64,000 nucleotides of DNA, taken from contig CAVXYK010000008.1 in the NCBI GenBank assembly GCA_963765875.1, forward strand, positions 244,226-308,225, in the 5' to 3' direction. Below, one piece after another: positions 8,786 to 19,007 of the stretch. Position 1 is the stretch's first letter, and every line of letters starts with the position of its first letter. The notes under the pieces are model-generated. The model saw nothing but the letters and a program-made list of their open reading frames with translations, was not told the DNA's origin and ran no database searches. The translations under genes were made by a program, and so were the position numbers. The DNA comes from JAWKOK01 sp963765875. GTDB lineage: Bacteria > Chloroflexota > Anaerolineae > Caldilineales > Caldilineaceae.

Positions 8786-11700
8786 GTGTCTGCCGAAAAC
8801 CAACGAACTGATCTTCAACCAGCCATCAATTATCAAACTGAAGCCGTAATGTCCCGCATCCCGCCAAGCGACTCAACTGACCCAGTCCACCGTTTTGATT
8901 CGGCATCGTCCATCGCCGTCTGGCGGATCGCTGCAATGGGCGGCGGGCTGTTGCTGGCGGTATCGGCGTTCTACATCTTCTATCTTCAGCCATGGCTCAA
9001 CGCTTCACTGCCGATCGACAACTGGCTAGCCGGACAAGCCTGCCTGCTAGATAGCCTCTGCGCTGACGCAGCCCCTCTTCCCCATCACCTGGGCTTGCTG
9101 GCAGGGATCGGTGCGCTGCTGCTCTTTGTTCTTGTGCTGTGGAACGTTGACGGCATAGCAGCGAATGCGAAAAATGAGGTGGAAAACGTCACCCCGTGGC
9201 GGTTCGTCTGGATCACACTGCTGACCCTTCTTGGATTGACAAGCATCAGCATCCAAGCCTATCAGGTGCTTGCCGGCACACAGACGCCGAGTCCGGCACT
9301 CTGGCTGACGGGCATCGGCTCGCTGGCGGCGGTGGCGCTGATCTGGGATTTGCAAAGGCCTTCCCTTCTCGCCCAGACTGTCACCGGGCTGCTGCTCGCA
9401 ATTGGCATGGCCCCGATGTTGTTGGGCGTCGGTGTCGTCATTGCTCAGCCGGTCAACGCGGTCCCGCTGTTTCTACTCGGAGCGCTGCTCTTCATCGGCG
9501 GCGCCCTAGGGATGGCCCGCGCAGAGAGCGATCTGGATGCAACAGACTATGCGTTGATGCTTGGACTGGGCATCATCGCGCTGTTGTTGGGCATAGGCCG
9601 AATCTGGTCATGGCGCTATGCCTTCGTGGGCGATGAGTGGGGATTTTTCGATCTGGCAACCACCATCATCCACCGACCGGAGTTGCACACGCTTTTTTCA
9701 GTGGTCGATGCAAACTCCTACCACACGCTCTTTTCATCAGCGCTCCAGGCGTGGGTCATGCGTCTGGCCGGTGAAACTGTCTACGGCTGGCGACTCTCGT
9801 CGCTGCTGCCCGTGGCGCTTTCGGTTCCGGCCGTCTATCTCTTCGCCAACTGGCTAGCAGGACGCACGGCGGCCATTGTCGCGGCGGGATTGCTGGCGGC
9901 TTCGCATCTACTGCTCAGTTTCTCCATGGCGGCCTACAACAACACACAGGCATTGCTGCCGTTGACGGTCGGGTTGGCTCTATTCGCCTTTGCTCAGAGG
10001 CGCGAAAGCGCGGTGCGCTACTACGCGCTGGGCGCTGCCCTGGGCAGTGCATTCCTGCTCTTCGGTCTCGCTCGTCTGGTCTTTCTGCCCATCGGCATTC
10101 TGGTGCTCCTGCTCTCCTGGTCAACATGGAAACGAGCACTAACGAGTACACTGGCAATTAGCGCGGGGACACTGGCCGTTGCAACGCCGTTGCTCTTCAA
10201 TCTCGACAACTGGCGGGGGCTGTTGAAGGCTACGCCCATACAGAGTGAGGCAGCGGAACAGAGTAACCAACTTATCCGCAATCTAATCGGCGGCGGACAA
10301 GCCTTTCTCGCCAACAATCACAACACCCATTTCGTGGTCGGTCCCCACGTCGACCCGTTGACGGCCGTCCTGCTGCTTGTCGGCCTGGCCGCTGCCATCG
10401 CCGGCCGGCGCCAACGGGCCAGGCTTGCATGGCTTCTCGCCGGCCTCACATTCTGGTTTGCAGTCAGCGCCATTCAGCAGTACGAATGGGTATCGACCAC
10501 ACGTATGTTCGTGCTGGTGCCGATCTACGTCATCTTTGCGGGGGTAGGCGCGGCAGCCCTCGGTCGCATCCTCTTTGCCGACAGCCAGCGTTCGAGACTG
10601 GCCTGGGCAGCGGGTATTGTTGCAGCCGCAGTTTTGATCAACCAATTCCATATTGCAGCCGTTGCCGATCCACAGCTGCGAATGCCCGCTCAGACCTTGC
10701 TGGTCCGTGAGTTTCAGGAGAGCGCGACACGAGACGGGAGCGGGATCCCGATCTATGTGGTCTGGGACCATTCTGACACCGCACGCGAGAACATGATTCT
10801 GCGCGCCTACGGCATCGAACCCGAGCGCATCCGTTTTCTGACGTCCGCTGAAGCGTTGTCCATGGCCGCGCTCTGTGACGATCAGCGGGCACAGATGCTG
10901 CTGATTCATGCAAGTGCACTCGAAGTCAACGCCATTCTCGAGCGGATCGAGGCATGTTGGCCCATCCGTGAAGAGATGGCCCTACGATCCGAGAATGATG
11001 AGGTCCTGCTCTATCGATTCACGACCCAATCAGGCGTCCAAGACATCACGCAACATAGCCGCCCCCCTGCCTATCGACAACCGGACGACAATCTACGCGT
11101 CTCCGATCCCGGCGATGTCGTCGTTGACGGAGCAGGCCACATCTTTGTCCTCGGCAAGCAACCGGCCGCGATCGTGCATTTCGACGAGACAGGAAAACAA
11201 GTCAGCAGTTTCAGTCTGAGCCAGGAGCGTCCGACGGCCATGGCCCTGACACCCGAAGGCCACCTGATCGTGAGTCACGGCGGAGCTGATGCTGCGCTGA
11301 TTTGGTACGATGGTGCAGGGAATCCCCTCAAACAAATGCCGACTCGCAATCTACTGGCAGCGCCTGCCGGCGTGTCCGTGGGCGAAGATGGCGATATCCT
11401 TTTCGCCGACCCTGCGCTAGGCCAGGTGTTGCGCCTGACCTCCGACGGACAATTGGCTTCGGTCCATACCGGCAGCGGACAGGTGCAGCAACCGGTAGCA
11501 GTCACCGCGACTGCTGACGGAGCGTTCTGGGCACTGGACAGCGTCAGCGGCCGGTGGTTGAAGATCTCCAGGAACGATGAAGTCTTGGCCACATTGCAGA
11601 CGGACCGGGCGTCGCCTGCTTCTCCACCTCGTCTGTTGATAGCAGATGATGGCAGCGTATTGTTCACAGAACCGGATCGCCAACGCGTTGTGCATGTCGG

Positions 11701-12805
11701 TGAAGACGGTCAGTTGCTAGATCTCTGGGCCGGTTTCCAGCGCCCATCCAGCATCGCTGTCGATGGCCAGGGGAGAATCCTGGTTGTGGACGATCAGTTG
11801 GACCGTTTGGCGCCGATAGCACAGACGGGCATCAACGTTGAGATCGATGGAGCACCTGTTCTCAGGGATCCCAATGCCAGAGGTGCAATGCCATCGGCCG
11901 TCAACGATGCCTATACAGGTCTCAACAATAGCCCATTTCTATCGCCGATTTCGCCGCTCGATTCCGGGGCAATGAAAAAGGTGGAGAGGCGTCAACGCTA
12001 TCTACCATTGGCTGAGGCCAGCGGCCTGACGAATCCCCACGCCATTGGCCTCGGCGTCATCCCCGGCAGTGTCGAGCCGCGGATATTTGTGGGCGATTCT
12101 GCCGGCGCGGGGATGTTCGTCCTCGACAACTCAGCAGAGGTCACTAGTAGGCCTGACCCCGACGGCCCATGGTTGGAAGAGATCTCCGATATCGCTGTCG
12201 GGCCCAATGGAGACATCTATGTCCTTGACTCGAGTCGAGGACAGCTACACCGGTTCAGCCCGGATGGCCTTTATCTTTCGCCAGTTCCGGGCGACCTAAA
12301 CAGGTACGGCGATGCACGAGGCATCTTTGTCGATTCCGACAGCACTATCTGGATCGCCCGTACTCGCCAAGGCAGTGTGCTGCACCTGGACGCCGATGGA
12401 AATGAGCTGGCTGCCGTCCCGGTCCTGGAGGGCGAGGGCAGCCAGCCTGTCGATGTGGTGGTTGACAACAAGGGCGATCTGTTTGTAACAGATGCACGAG
12501 ATGCCCGCCTGCTCCATCTGTCACAGTCAGGGCAGTTACTTGAAGCGTGGTCGCTGGCTCCGTTCAACACAGTAGACGGTGCGCATCTGGCGCTGGATCT
12601 CGACGGCAACATCTACGTCACTCAACCTGAGCAGGGCACGATTATTCGCATTTCGGCTGACGGCACGCAGCGCCGATCCTGGCTGGTGAGCGCGCCTGAC
12701 AATTCACGCGCCAAACCGGTCGGCATAGACATTGATGCGGAGGGCAATCTCTGGACGATCGATGTGGACGGCAACGCGATCGTCATGATCGAGGTGGAGG
12801 AATAA
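8786..12805 (+). CDS. GT39/ArnT-like membrane glycosyltransferase fused to NHL-type beta-propeller
   Basis: A 1339-residue protein, far longer than the 450-700 usual for the family. Residues 45-670 hold a dozen or more hydrophobic helices. Around residue 280, FVGDEWGFFDLA carries the acidic pair expected in the first external loop of GT-C enzymes that use polyprenyl-phosphate sugars, followed by WRLSSLLPVAL and AAYNNTQALLPL. Residues 740-1339 are soluble and repetitive, with NHL/SMP-30-like blades such as GDVVVDGAGHIFVLG, PTAMALTPEGHLIVSHG, SIAVDGQGRILVVDD and ISDIAVGPNGDIYVLD, and would lie outside the membrane. GTG 8786 opens the frame; ATG 8849 is an alternative, and neither has a strong ribosome binding site. 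It stands alone between minus-strand genes. Confidence 0.82.
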   Translation: MSAENQRTDLQPAINYQTEAVMSRIPPSDSTDPVHRFDSASSIAVWRIAAMGGGLLLAVSAFYIFYLQPWLNASLPIDNWLAGQACLLDSLCADAAPLPHHLGLLAGIGALLLFVLVLWNVDGIAANAKNEVENVTPWRFVWITLLTLLGLTSISIQAYQVLAGTQTPSPALWLTGIGSLAAVALIWDLQRPSLLAQTVTGLLLAIGMAPMLLGVGVVIAQPVNAVPLFLLGALLFIGGALGMARAESDLDATDYALMLGLGIIALLLGIGRIWSWRYAFVGDEWGFFDLATTIIHRPELHTLFSVVDANSYHTLFSSALQAWVMRLAGETVYGWRLSSLLPVALSVPAVYLFANWLAGRTAAIVAAGLLAASHLLLSFSMAAYNNTQALLPLTVGLALFAFAQRRESAVRYYALGAALGSAFLLFGLARLVFLPIGILVLLLSWSTWKRALTSTLAISAGTLAVATPLLFNLDNWRGLLKATPIQSEAAEQSNQLIRNLIGGGQAFLANNHNTHFVVGPHVDPLTAVLLLVGLAAAIAGRRQRARLAWLLAGLTFWFAVSAIQQYEWVSTTRMFVLVPIYVIFAGVGAAALGRILFADSQRSRLAWAAGIVAAAVLINQFHIAAVADPQLRMPAQTLLVREFQESATRDGSGIPIYVVWDHSDTARENMILRAYGIEPERIRFLTSAEALSMAALCDDQRAQMLLIHASALEVNAILERIEACWPIREEMALRSENDEVLLYRFTTQSGVQDITQHSRPPAYRQPDDNLRVSDPGDVVVDGAGHIFVLGKQPAAIVHFDETGKQVSSFSLSQERPTAMALTPEGHLIVSHGGADAALIWYDGAGNPLKQMPTRNLLAAPAGVSVGEDGDILFADPALGQVLRLTSDGQLASVHTGSGQVQQPVAVTATADGAFWALDSVSGRWLKISRNDEVLATLQTDRASPASPPRLLIADDGSVLFTEPDRQRVVHVGEDGQLLDLWAGFQRPSSIAVDGQGRILVVDDQLDRLAPIAQTGINVEIDGAPVLRDPNARGAMPSAVNDAYTGLNNSPFLSPISPLDSGAMKKVERRQRYLPLAEASGLTNPHAIGLGVIPGSVEPRIFVGDSAGAGMFVLDNSAEVTSRPDPDGPWLEEISDIAVGPNGDIYVLDSSRGQLHRFSPDGLYLSPVPGDLNRYGDARGIFVDSDSTIWIARTRQGSVLHLDADGNELAAVPVLEGEGSQPVDVVVDNKGDLFVTDARDARLLHLSQSGQLLEAWSLAPFNTVDGAHLALDLDGNIYVTQPEQGTIIRISADGTQRRSWLVSAPDNSRAKPVGIDIDAEGNLWTIDVDGNAIVMIEVEE

Positions 12806-12891
12806 TATACCTCGATCATGCCTGGATTTTCGGCTCCGGCACAGCTCGCACGCCCGATCCATTTGGGTGTGCTCAGAATAAGTTGAGACCC

Positions 12892-12966
12892 GTAGGGGCA
12901 CCTGGTGGGGCGGGAAAATCGATCCGATCACAACCTGCGTTCGCCCGCCCCATCACGTGCCCGTCG
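12892..12966. repeat. GTAGGGGCA palindromic repeat, copy 1
   Basis: GTAGGGGCAC and GGGGCGGG on the left face CGCCCC and GTGCCCGTC on the right. The preceding AGTTGAGACCCGTAGGG also occurs in the long inverted repeat near 20.3 kb, showing that the two belong to one family. It fills most of the gap 12806-13030. Confidence 0.6.
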
Positions 12967-13030
12967 CGCCAAGTGGAGGATTGTCGCCCGATCAGTTTTG
13001 AACAAAGCCAATCCATTTTCTGGAATGACA

Positions 13031-13994
13031 CTACTCGTAATCGGACGGCAGACACAGGCAGCGAGTCAACTCCGGTTCGTGGGGTGGTTGTTTTTTGATG
13101 ACGTGCCCGCCTTCCAGGCGCAGCCAGGTGTCGAACCGGCGTTCGCCCGCATGGAGCCGTACCAGTCGGGCGCCGCGGGCGAAGCCGTCCAGGCCGTAGC
13201 CGCCATAGCCGGTGGCGCGTCCAAAGGCCAGACGGATGTCGAACAGCTCACCGATGAAGTCATTGAGATGGTCATGGCCGCAGAAGACGCCCATCACATC
13301 GCCGGCCTCATGCATGGCGGCAAAGAGCCCCGTGTTGATCAACGGACAGCAGATCGTCTCCCCTTTGGCCCCTTGACAGGCATAGAAATCCCACACATCG
13401 TTGAACTCCGGCAGCGGAATATGAAAGAAGGCCAGCGCCGGCAGAACCTGCCCGGCATGCTGATTGCGTAGCCGCGCAGCTGTCTCCCGAAACCAGGCGA
13501 CCTGATCATGTTTGATCCAGATCGTAGCCGCCGACTGCAGCCTTTGCATAGGAGTGGGAGTCGAGCAAGTAGAGGTTCGCCGCCGGGCCTTCCTGCTCAG
13601 GCTCCAAGATCGACACCGTGTAGTTGCCGACGCCGGAAATATCGGCCGGACCCGCTTCCGACAGGCATCCTGGCAACGTTCGTTGCAACGCCATCAGCGC
13701 AGCGCGATCGAGTGCCCCTTCGTCATCATGGTTGCCGAAGACGGCCGCCCAGGGCAGCCCACGCTCCAGGATCGGCTGCATGGCATCGAGCCAGGACTTG
13801 GCCGGATCCACGCAATCCATGCCGTGGATCAGGTCGCCGTTGATGACCACCAGATCGGGCTGTTCGGCGTCCAAAATTGCGGCCATCAGGGCGGCCGAGC
13901 GCTGGTCGGCTGCTTCGCCGTTGTGCCAATGGACATCTTCGATCACTGCGATGGTGAAGGTGCCGTCAGTTCGAAAACGCAATGATGTAGGCAT
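13031..13994 (-). pseudogene. calcineurin-like metallophosphoesterase, frame broken once
   Basis: The N-terminal fragment (13994 to 13506) carries the first metal-binding motifs of the superfamily: IEDVHWHN (DxH), INGDLIHG (GD) and VFGNHDDEG (GNHD). The rest, in the next frame (about 13540 to 13031), starts WIKHDQVAWF and supplies GVFCGHDHLNDF (GHxH). Joined at GGYD/WIKHDQVAW they give a complete phosphoesterase of about 320 residues, similar to bacterial purple-acid-phosphatase-like proteins. The span is 964 nt, three times 321 plus one, so one extra base lies near 13525-13535. The ATG at 13994 is the natural start. Confidence 0.8.
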
Positions 13995-14092
13995 CGATCT
14001 CTCCGGGTAGATTCCGTCAAATAGTCAAATCAATCAAGGGCGTGGCCCTGCTTCGCAAAACGAAATGGATTTGCGACGATGTATAGGGCGAC

Positions 14093-14944
14093 CTATTCCT
14101 CGCCCGCCTCCGCCAAAGGACCATCAATACGCTCCAATATCCGACGCAGAACCAACTCTTCCTCTGCCGTGATCTGCGCCAACGGCTCATCATCCGGGTC
14201 CATGATTGCCTGGCCCAGCCGGCTGTTGGCCAACGTTCGCAGATCTTCCTCCATGGGGTCAAGCAGTCGGTTGTCGGCCACGATGCGACCATCACGCATG
14301 CGCAACACACGCTGGGTCGACTGGGCCACGCGCCGGTCGTGGGTCACGATAGCGATGGTAGTCCCCTGAGTGCTGTTGAGGTCGGACATCAGGTCCAGAA
14401 TCTCTTCCCCGCTGCGGCTGTCCAGCGAACCGGTCGGCTCATCGGCCAGGATCAAAGCCGGATCGTTGGCCAAAGCGCGGGCTACGGCAATGCGCTGGCG
14501 CTGGCCGCCGGAAAGCTGGCTCGGCAGGTGGCTTGAGCGTTCAGCCAGGCCGACGAGAGAGAGCAGATGGTCTGCCCGCTCTCGCCGTTCTTTGGCGCTC
14601 AAGGACTGCCCGTACATGGGCACTTCGACATTCTCGCGTGCCGTTAGCGTAGGCAGCAGATTGTGTAACTGAAACACGAAACCGACCGTTTGGGCCCGGA
14701 AAGTGTCAACATTCTTGAGGTCGTTCAGATTCTCTCCGGCAACCCAAATCTCGCCCTCAGTCGGCTGATCCAGCGCACCGATCATGTTGAGCAGCGTGCT
14801 TTTACCGCATCCGCTCGGCCCCATGATGGCCAGAAGCTCGCCGGGCTGGACGGTGAAATCGATATCGATCAGCGCATGAACAGCGGTCTCACCCTCGCCA
14901 TAGGTTTTTGTCAGTCGGCTTGCACGAATCAATGGTTCAGTCAT
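14093..14944 (-). CDS. ABC transporter ATP-binding protein (MacB/LolD type)
   Basis: A 283-residue ATPase with all ABC motifs in order: Walker [14 protein letters not shown]-loop [12 protein letters not shown], signature [14 protein letters not shown], Walker [13 protein letters not shown] and switch His IVTHDRR. The pattern matches ATPases that drive MacB/FtsX mechanotransmission rather than solute transport. The last 55 residues are an acidic, helical extension beyond the usual 225-residue domain ([16 protein letters not shown]). It is the last gene of the tetR-FtsX-fusion protein-ATPase series on this strand and follows the fusion protein after 312 nt of repeat sequence. Confidence 0.92.
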   Translation of the reverse strand: MTEPLIRASRLTKTYGEGETAVHALIDIDFTVQPGELLAIMGPSGCGKSTLLNMIGALDQPTEGEIWVAGENLNDLKNVDTFRAQTVGFVFQLHNLLPTLTARENVEVPMYGQSLSAKERRERADHLLSLVGLAERSSHLPSQLSGGQRQRIAVARALANDPALILADEPTGSLDSRSGEEILDLMSDLNSTQGTTIAIVTHDRRVAQSTQRVLRMRDGRIVADNRLLDPMEEDLRTLANSRLGQAIMDPDDEPLAQITAEEELVLRRILERIDGPLAEAGEE

Positions 14945-14982
14945 ATTGGGCCTGTCGTTACCGGACTTTCACTGTGGAAACA

Positions 14983-15247
14983 ATTTTTGTCACAGATAGC
15001 CACAGATGCAAGAAAGGATGAGACACTGATAGGCCAAGAGGGCTCCTGTCAACCTGAAAACCATCAGTGAAAACCAGTTGTTTATCTGTGTCCATCTGTG
15101 ACTCTACTGCAATAACAACGATTCAGCCACAGAGGAACGGGATAAACCCATGTAGGCAGAGCTTTTCCTCTGTGGACTCTGTGCCTTCTCCGTGCCTCTG
15201 TGGTGAACCGGACATCTTTGCAGTAGAGTCATCTGTGGCGATTTGTC
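14983..15247. repeat. CACAGAT/CACAGAG palindromic repeats, copy B (double)
   Basis: Two palindromes lie side by side. The first runs from TCACAGATAGCCACAGATG to TTATCTGTGTCCATCTGTGAC. The second runs from GCCACAGAGGAACGGG to CCTCTGTGGACTCTGTG and CTCCGTGCCTCTGTGG. They are separated by CTCTACTGCAATAAC, and the array closes with TTTGCAGTAGAGTCATCTGTGG, the same motif inverted. It fills the 312-nt gap between fusion protein and ATPase genes. Confidence 0.8.
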
Positions 15248-15256
15248 CCCGTCGCA

Positions 15257-16576
15257 TCATCGATCGATCTGGATATTGACGAATGCGGTCATCCCCCAGC
15301 GCAGTCGATCATCGATATCATCGACTTGAATGTAAACGGTATAGTTGGTGCTGCCTTTGTCCGTGTTGCTCACTGGTGCGATCCGGGTGATGGCGCCGTC
15401 AAAGATGGTATCAGGCAAGGCGTCGAAGGTGACCTCGACCGGCATGCCGACATCGACATTGACGACGTCAGTTTCGCGCAGATCGGTCGTGCGCACTTCC
15501 ATCTGGCTTGGATCGCCGACGAGCAAGGCATTGATCTCGGATGAAGTCAGCTCGCCGGGACGGACGTTGATCTCGCCGACCTGGCCGTCGAAGGGCGCGA
15601 TGATCTGTGATTGGCGCAATGCGCCCTGCGCGCTGTGCAATGATGCCTCGGCCGCGGCCACCTGGGCTTCCGCCATGGCGATTTCCTCAGCCGACGCCCC
15701 TTCCAACAGCTTGTCCAGCGCGGCCCGAGCGCTGTCCCGCATGGCAATAGCGGCCTGGACGTTGGCTTCTGCGCCCGGACCGCGGCTCTCCGCGGCACTG
15801 ACCTGGGCTTCCGCCACGCTGATGGCGCTGGCGGCCACGCCGAGCTGTTGCGGCGTGGCGCCTTGCTCAGTCAAGGCCAGACCGGCACGGGCGACCTCAG
15901 CCGCGGCCGTCGCCTCGTTCAGCCCCCTGGACTGAGGCAACGCGCCGATTTGCGGATCGCCCTTGACCAGGTTGTAGGCGGCCTGTGCCTGTTTGATGCC
16001 GGCGTCTGCCACGGCAACCTCGGCCCTGGCGATCTGACGTTCGGCGTCGGTGGGATGGCTGGCCAACTCGCTGTACTGACGCCTGGCGCTCTCGACCTGA
16101 GCTTGCGCAGTGTCGATGGCGGCCTGGGTCTCCAGCATCTGGCCGGCAGCCTGGGCAATGCCCGCCTGGGCAGAGGTGACAGCGGCCTCGGCAGCCGCGA
16201 TCTCGGCGTCGGTGGCGCCTGCCAGCAGCTTCTCCAACGCTGCATTGGCCTCTGCCAGCGTGGCCTCGGCAGCCTCAACTTGGCTCTGGAGAATACCCGT
16301 ATCCAGTTCGATCAGCACATCGCCCGCCTGTACCCATTGTCCCTCGTCCACAAGGATGGTCGTCACCAAGCCCTGATTGATGGGGTTGAGCTCAGCCCAG
16401 GTCAGCGGTTCCAGCTTGCCCGACGCCCAGATCACGTTTTCGAGTTCATCGACAGCCTCGGCATCCTGAGCCGCGGCAAGCTCGGCCTCCTGCTCGGCCG
16501 TGTACTGGCCGTAGCCCCACCAGCCCACAGCCCCCACGACTGCCAAAACGACAATTGCGATGATCCATTTTTTCAT
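15257..16576 (-). CDS. HlyD-type periplasmic adaptor (membrane fusion protein)
   Basis: A 439-residue protein with one N-terminal membrane anchor (WIIAIVVLAVVGAVGWWGY). Next comes a biotinyl-lipoyl-like half (GKLEPLTWAELNP, VDEGQWVQAGDVLIELD), then a long alanine- and glutamine-rich coiled coil from about 95 to 320 with internal repeats (LLAGATDAEIAAAEAAV and LLEGASAEEIAMAEAQV). The second lipoyl half is IIAPFDGQVGEINVRPGEL, followed by a beta-barrel domain. Adaptors of this kind couple MacB-like permeases to export. It sits between the permease and ATPase genes of the same operon. An outer-membrane partner is absent, as expected for a monoderm-like Chloroflexota cell. Confidence 0.9.
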   Translation of the reverse strand: MKKWIIAIVVLAVVGAVGWWGYGQYTAEQEAELAAAQDAEAVDELENVIWASGKLEPLTWAELNPINQGLVTTILVDEGQWVQAGDVLIELDTGILQSQVEAAEATLAEANAALEKLLAGATDAEIAAAEAAVTSAQAGIAQAAGQMLETQAAIDTAQAQVESARRQYSELASHPTDAERQIARAEVAVADAGIKQAQAAYNLVKGDPQIGALPQSRGLNEATAAAEVARAGLALTEQGATPQQLGVAASAISVAEAQVSAAESRGPGAEANVQAAIAMRDSARAALDKLLEGASAEEIAMAEAQVAAAEASLHSAQGALRQSQIIAPFDGQVGEINVRPGELTSSEINALLVGDPSQMEVRTTDLRETDVVNVDVGMPVEVTFDALPDTIFDGAITRIAPVSNTDKGSTNYTVYIQVDDIDDRLRWGMTAFVNIQIDR

Positions 16577-16618
16577 GATTGGTAGACTCGGTCATGTATG
16601 TAACAATCGAGATGGTTT

Positions 16619-16760
16619 GTTTTTCTGCTGCTTGCTGCGTGAAATGTGGTTCGTGATGGCTTCTGGCGATCAATCTAATCAAATGACGGCGACGGTCCGA
16701 ATATTGTCAATTGCGACTCCCGCAGACCTCACGCAGCAAGAAGCACGCAGTATTCTCTAC
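16619..16760. repeat. GCTGCTTGCTGCGTGA palindromic repeat, copy 1
   Basis: Left arm CTGCTGCTTGCTGCGTGA and right arm CCTCACGCAGCAAGAAGCACGCAG flank about 85 nt between the permease and adaptor genes. The same arms occur at 30.3-30.55 kb, where one has expanded into a heptamer array, and at 35.2-35.3 kb. Confidence 0.7.
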
Positions 16761-18985
16761 TCGTATCTCAACGCCTCCACCGGCTGCAAGCGGCTGGCGC
16801 GCCATGCCGGCCAGAGGCCGCCGAGCAGACCGAGCACAACAGCGACACCGATGGCAATAGCAAATGTGCCGACTGACCAGGAGGGTGCGATGAACTGATT
16901 TGCGCCGGGAATCAACGCGACCAACGAGAGCACGACCACGCCGAAGATCGAACCCAATATGCCGGCAAAGAGGCAGAGATAGACACTCTCCTGGATGATC
17001 TGATTGAGGATTCGGCGCTGTCGCCAGCCGACGGCCCGCAACGTGCCGATCTCCCGTGTGCGTTCGTAGATGGACATGATCATGGTGTTGGCCACAACGA
17101 TCCCACCGACCACCAATGCCAGCAGGCGAATGGCGTTGGTCATGGCCTCGGTCGATTGAATATCGTTGGTGTTCTCGGCGAATTCACTGCTCAAACTGGC
17201 GCGTGCCTCCGGGAAACGCTTGTCTATGGCAGCGACAACAGCCGGCGCCTGCGACGGATCTTCCACATCGAGGAAGATGAAGGTCACCGATCGCTGGCGT
17301 CCCAGCAGATTCTGGGACTCCCGTAGGGCCAAAATCCCACCGCCGTCTTCAAACGCAGAACCAGTCTCGTAGATGCCCACGATCTTGTAATGATTGTTGT
17401 AGAGCTTCATAGTGTCGCCGATGCCCAGCTTATAGGTCTCAGCCGCAATCTTGCCCAGAATCACTTCGTTGGGGCGGCGTACATAGCTGCCCTCGTTAAG
17501 TTTGAAGTGATCCATCGCATCACTGTTGGGGTCGAGCCCGTAGATGATGAACATGGGCAGATCCGGTGTGCTCAGAAAGCCGAGCACGATGGGGCTGACC
17601 GACTTGACCTGGGGCATGGCCTGGATCTGGCGCACGACGCGTTCATCCAGGCTGCTCAAACTCATGTCAGCCACATCCCGTTGCATGACAGTGATGTTGC
17701 CTGCCCCGCCGCCGCCGGCCATGCCATTCAGCTGGCCGATCATACCGTCGATCATGCCGCCCAGCATGACCAATGTGCCGACACCGATGCCGATGCCCGT
17801 GGCCGAGATGAGTGTTCGCGTCTTGCGCCGCCAGAGGTTGCGAAAGCTCTGGTTGCCGATGCGCGAAAGCAGGCCTTTGGATTCCGATCCGCCGCCGCCT
17901 TCGTAACGCAATGCTTCAACCGGCTGCAAATTGGCCGCGGTCCAGGCCGGATAGATGCCGCCGATCAGCCCCAGGACCAGGGCGGTGGTCATGCCCTGTA
18001 AGATAATCTTGGGTGAAAGGCTGCCCTCCAGGAAAGCGCCGACGCCGGGAATTTGACCTGCCCCCCAGGCCAAGAAAACCCCGAAGAAGACGCCGATGAT
18101 GCCGCCGACCAGACTGAGCATCACAGCCTCGCCCATGATCATGCGGATCACGCGCCCGCGGCTCCAGCCCACGGCGCGCAGCGTGCCGATCTCGCGTGTG
18201 CGCTCGAGCACGCTCATGACCATCGCGCTCATCATGCCCAGCCCGCCGACCAGAATGGCGATGGCGGCAATGCCCCAGGCAAAGCCCTGCAAGCTGGCCG
18301 TCCACTGCTGGCTGGTCTCGTACTCACTGGCCCGGCTGACAGTCAACTCGCTGTCCAGGTTTTCGATGCGGGCGATTACTGTGTCAATATCGGCGCTAGG
18401 GTGAATGCCAACCTGAAAGAGGCTGACTTGACGCTGTTTCTGGGCGATGCTCTGGCTGTCGGCCAGGGTCACCACGCCACCCGACTCTTCCATACCTTCG
18501 CCGGTCTCATAGATGCCCACAATTCGATACGGCACACCGTAGACACGTAACGTATCGTCAACATTCTGCTTGAGTGCATCTGAGGCGCGACGCCCGATGA
18601 TGATCTGCTTGGGGCCGGTGATCGGTTTGCCCTCGACCACTTTGTAGTGGCTCATGGCCACGCTGCCCGGCTCATAGCCGTAGACCAGAAAATAGGGCAG
18701 GTCACCGACTGCGATCCAGCCGAAGACGCCAGGATCAACATTGGTGACGTCAGGGATCGACTCCATGCGGTCGCCCAGTGTTTCGTCAAGATTGCTGAAG
18801 ACCACATCGTAGGAGTTGGCCTGGGTTACCAGTAGGTCGTTGGAAACGCCAAGCGCGTTGCCGTAGTTCTTGACAATGCCGTCGGCCATTGCACCCAGCG
18901 CGACCACGGCAGCTACACCGACGGCGATGCCGAGCACCGTCAGAATGCTGCGTGTTGCGCGACGCATCAGGTTTTTCAGAACCAT
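16757..18985 (-). CDS. double FtsX/MacB-type ABC permease
   Basis: A 742-residue membrane protein built from two complete MacB_PCD-FtsX units (1-370 and 385-742). Each starts with a helix and a 'G.G.G' turn (LTVLGIAVGVAAVVALGAM; ISATGIGIGVGTLVMLGGM), then a 200-residue extracytoplasmic domain, then the FtsX helices with the signature ERTREIGTLRAVGW, present twice. Both end in LQPVEALRYEGG or LQPVEALRYE. A single chain therefore supplies both half-permeases. The start at 18985 follows AGGAAG and lies 12 nt after the frame-corrected end of tetR. Probable role: export or resistance controlled by that regulator. Confidence 0.92.
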   Translation of the reverse strand: MVLKNLMRRATRSILTVLGIAVGVAAVVALGAMADGIVKNYGNALGVSNDLLVTQANSYDVVFSNLDETLGDRMESIPDVTNVDPGVFGWIAVGDLPYFLVYGYEPGSVAMSHYKVVEGKPITGPKQIIIGRRASDALKQNVDDTLRVYGVPYRIVGIYETGEGMEESGGVVTLADSQSIAQKQRQVSLFQVGIHPSADIDTVIARIENLDSELTVSRASEYETSQQWTASLQGFAWGIAAIAILVGGLGMMSAMVMSVLERTREIGTLRAVGWSRGRVIRMIMGEAVMLSLVGGIIGVFFGVFLAWGAGQIPGVGAFLEGSLSPKIILQGMTTALVLGLIGGIYPAWTAANLQPVEALRYEGGGGSESKGLLSRIGNQSFRNLWRRKTRTLISATGIGIGVGTLVMLGGMIDGMIGQLNGMAGGGGAGNITVMQRDVADMSLSSLDERVVRQIQAMPQVKSVSPIVLGFLSTPDLPMFIIYGLDPNSDAMDHFKLNEGSYVRRPNEVILGKIAAETYKLGIGDTMKLYNNHYKIVGIYETGSAFEDGGGILALRESQNLLGRQRSVTFIFLDVEDPSQAPAVVAAIDKRFPEARASLSSEFAENTNDIQSTEAMTNAIRLLALVVGGIVVANTMIMSIYERTREIGTLRAVGWRQRRILNQIIQESVYLCLFAGILGSIFGVVVLSLVALIPGANQFIAPSWSVGTFAIAIGVAVVLGLLGGLWPAWRASRLQPVEALRYE

Positions 18986-19007
18986 AGGACGATCTTCCTA
19001 TTGGGTC

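Noticed and set aside
13506..13549. Programmed +1 frameshift at the TGA in the metallophosphoesterase, by analogy with RF2
   Set aside because: The conserved W-I-K-x-D-Q segment lies before the stop in the new frame, so the shift must happen upstream of the TGA and no RF2-like site is present.
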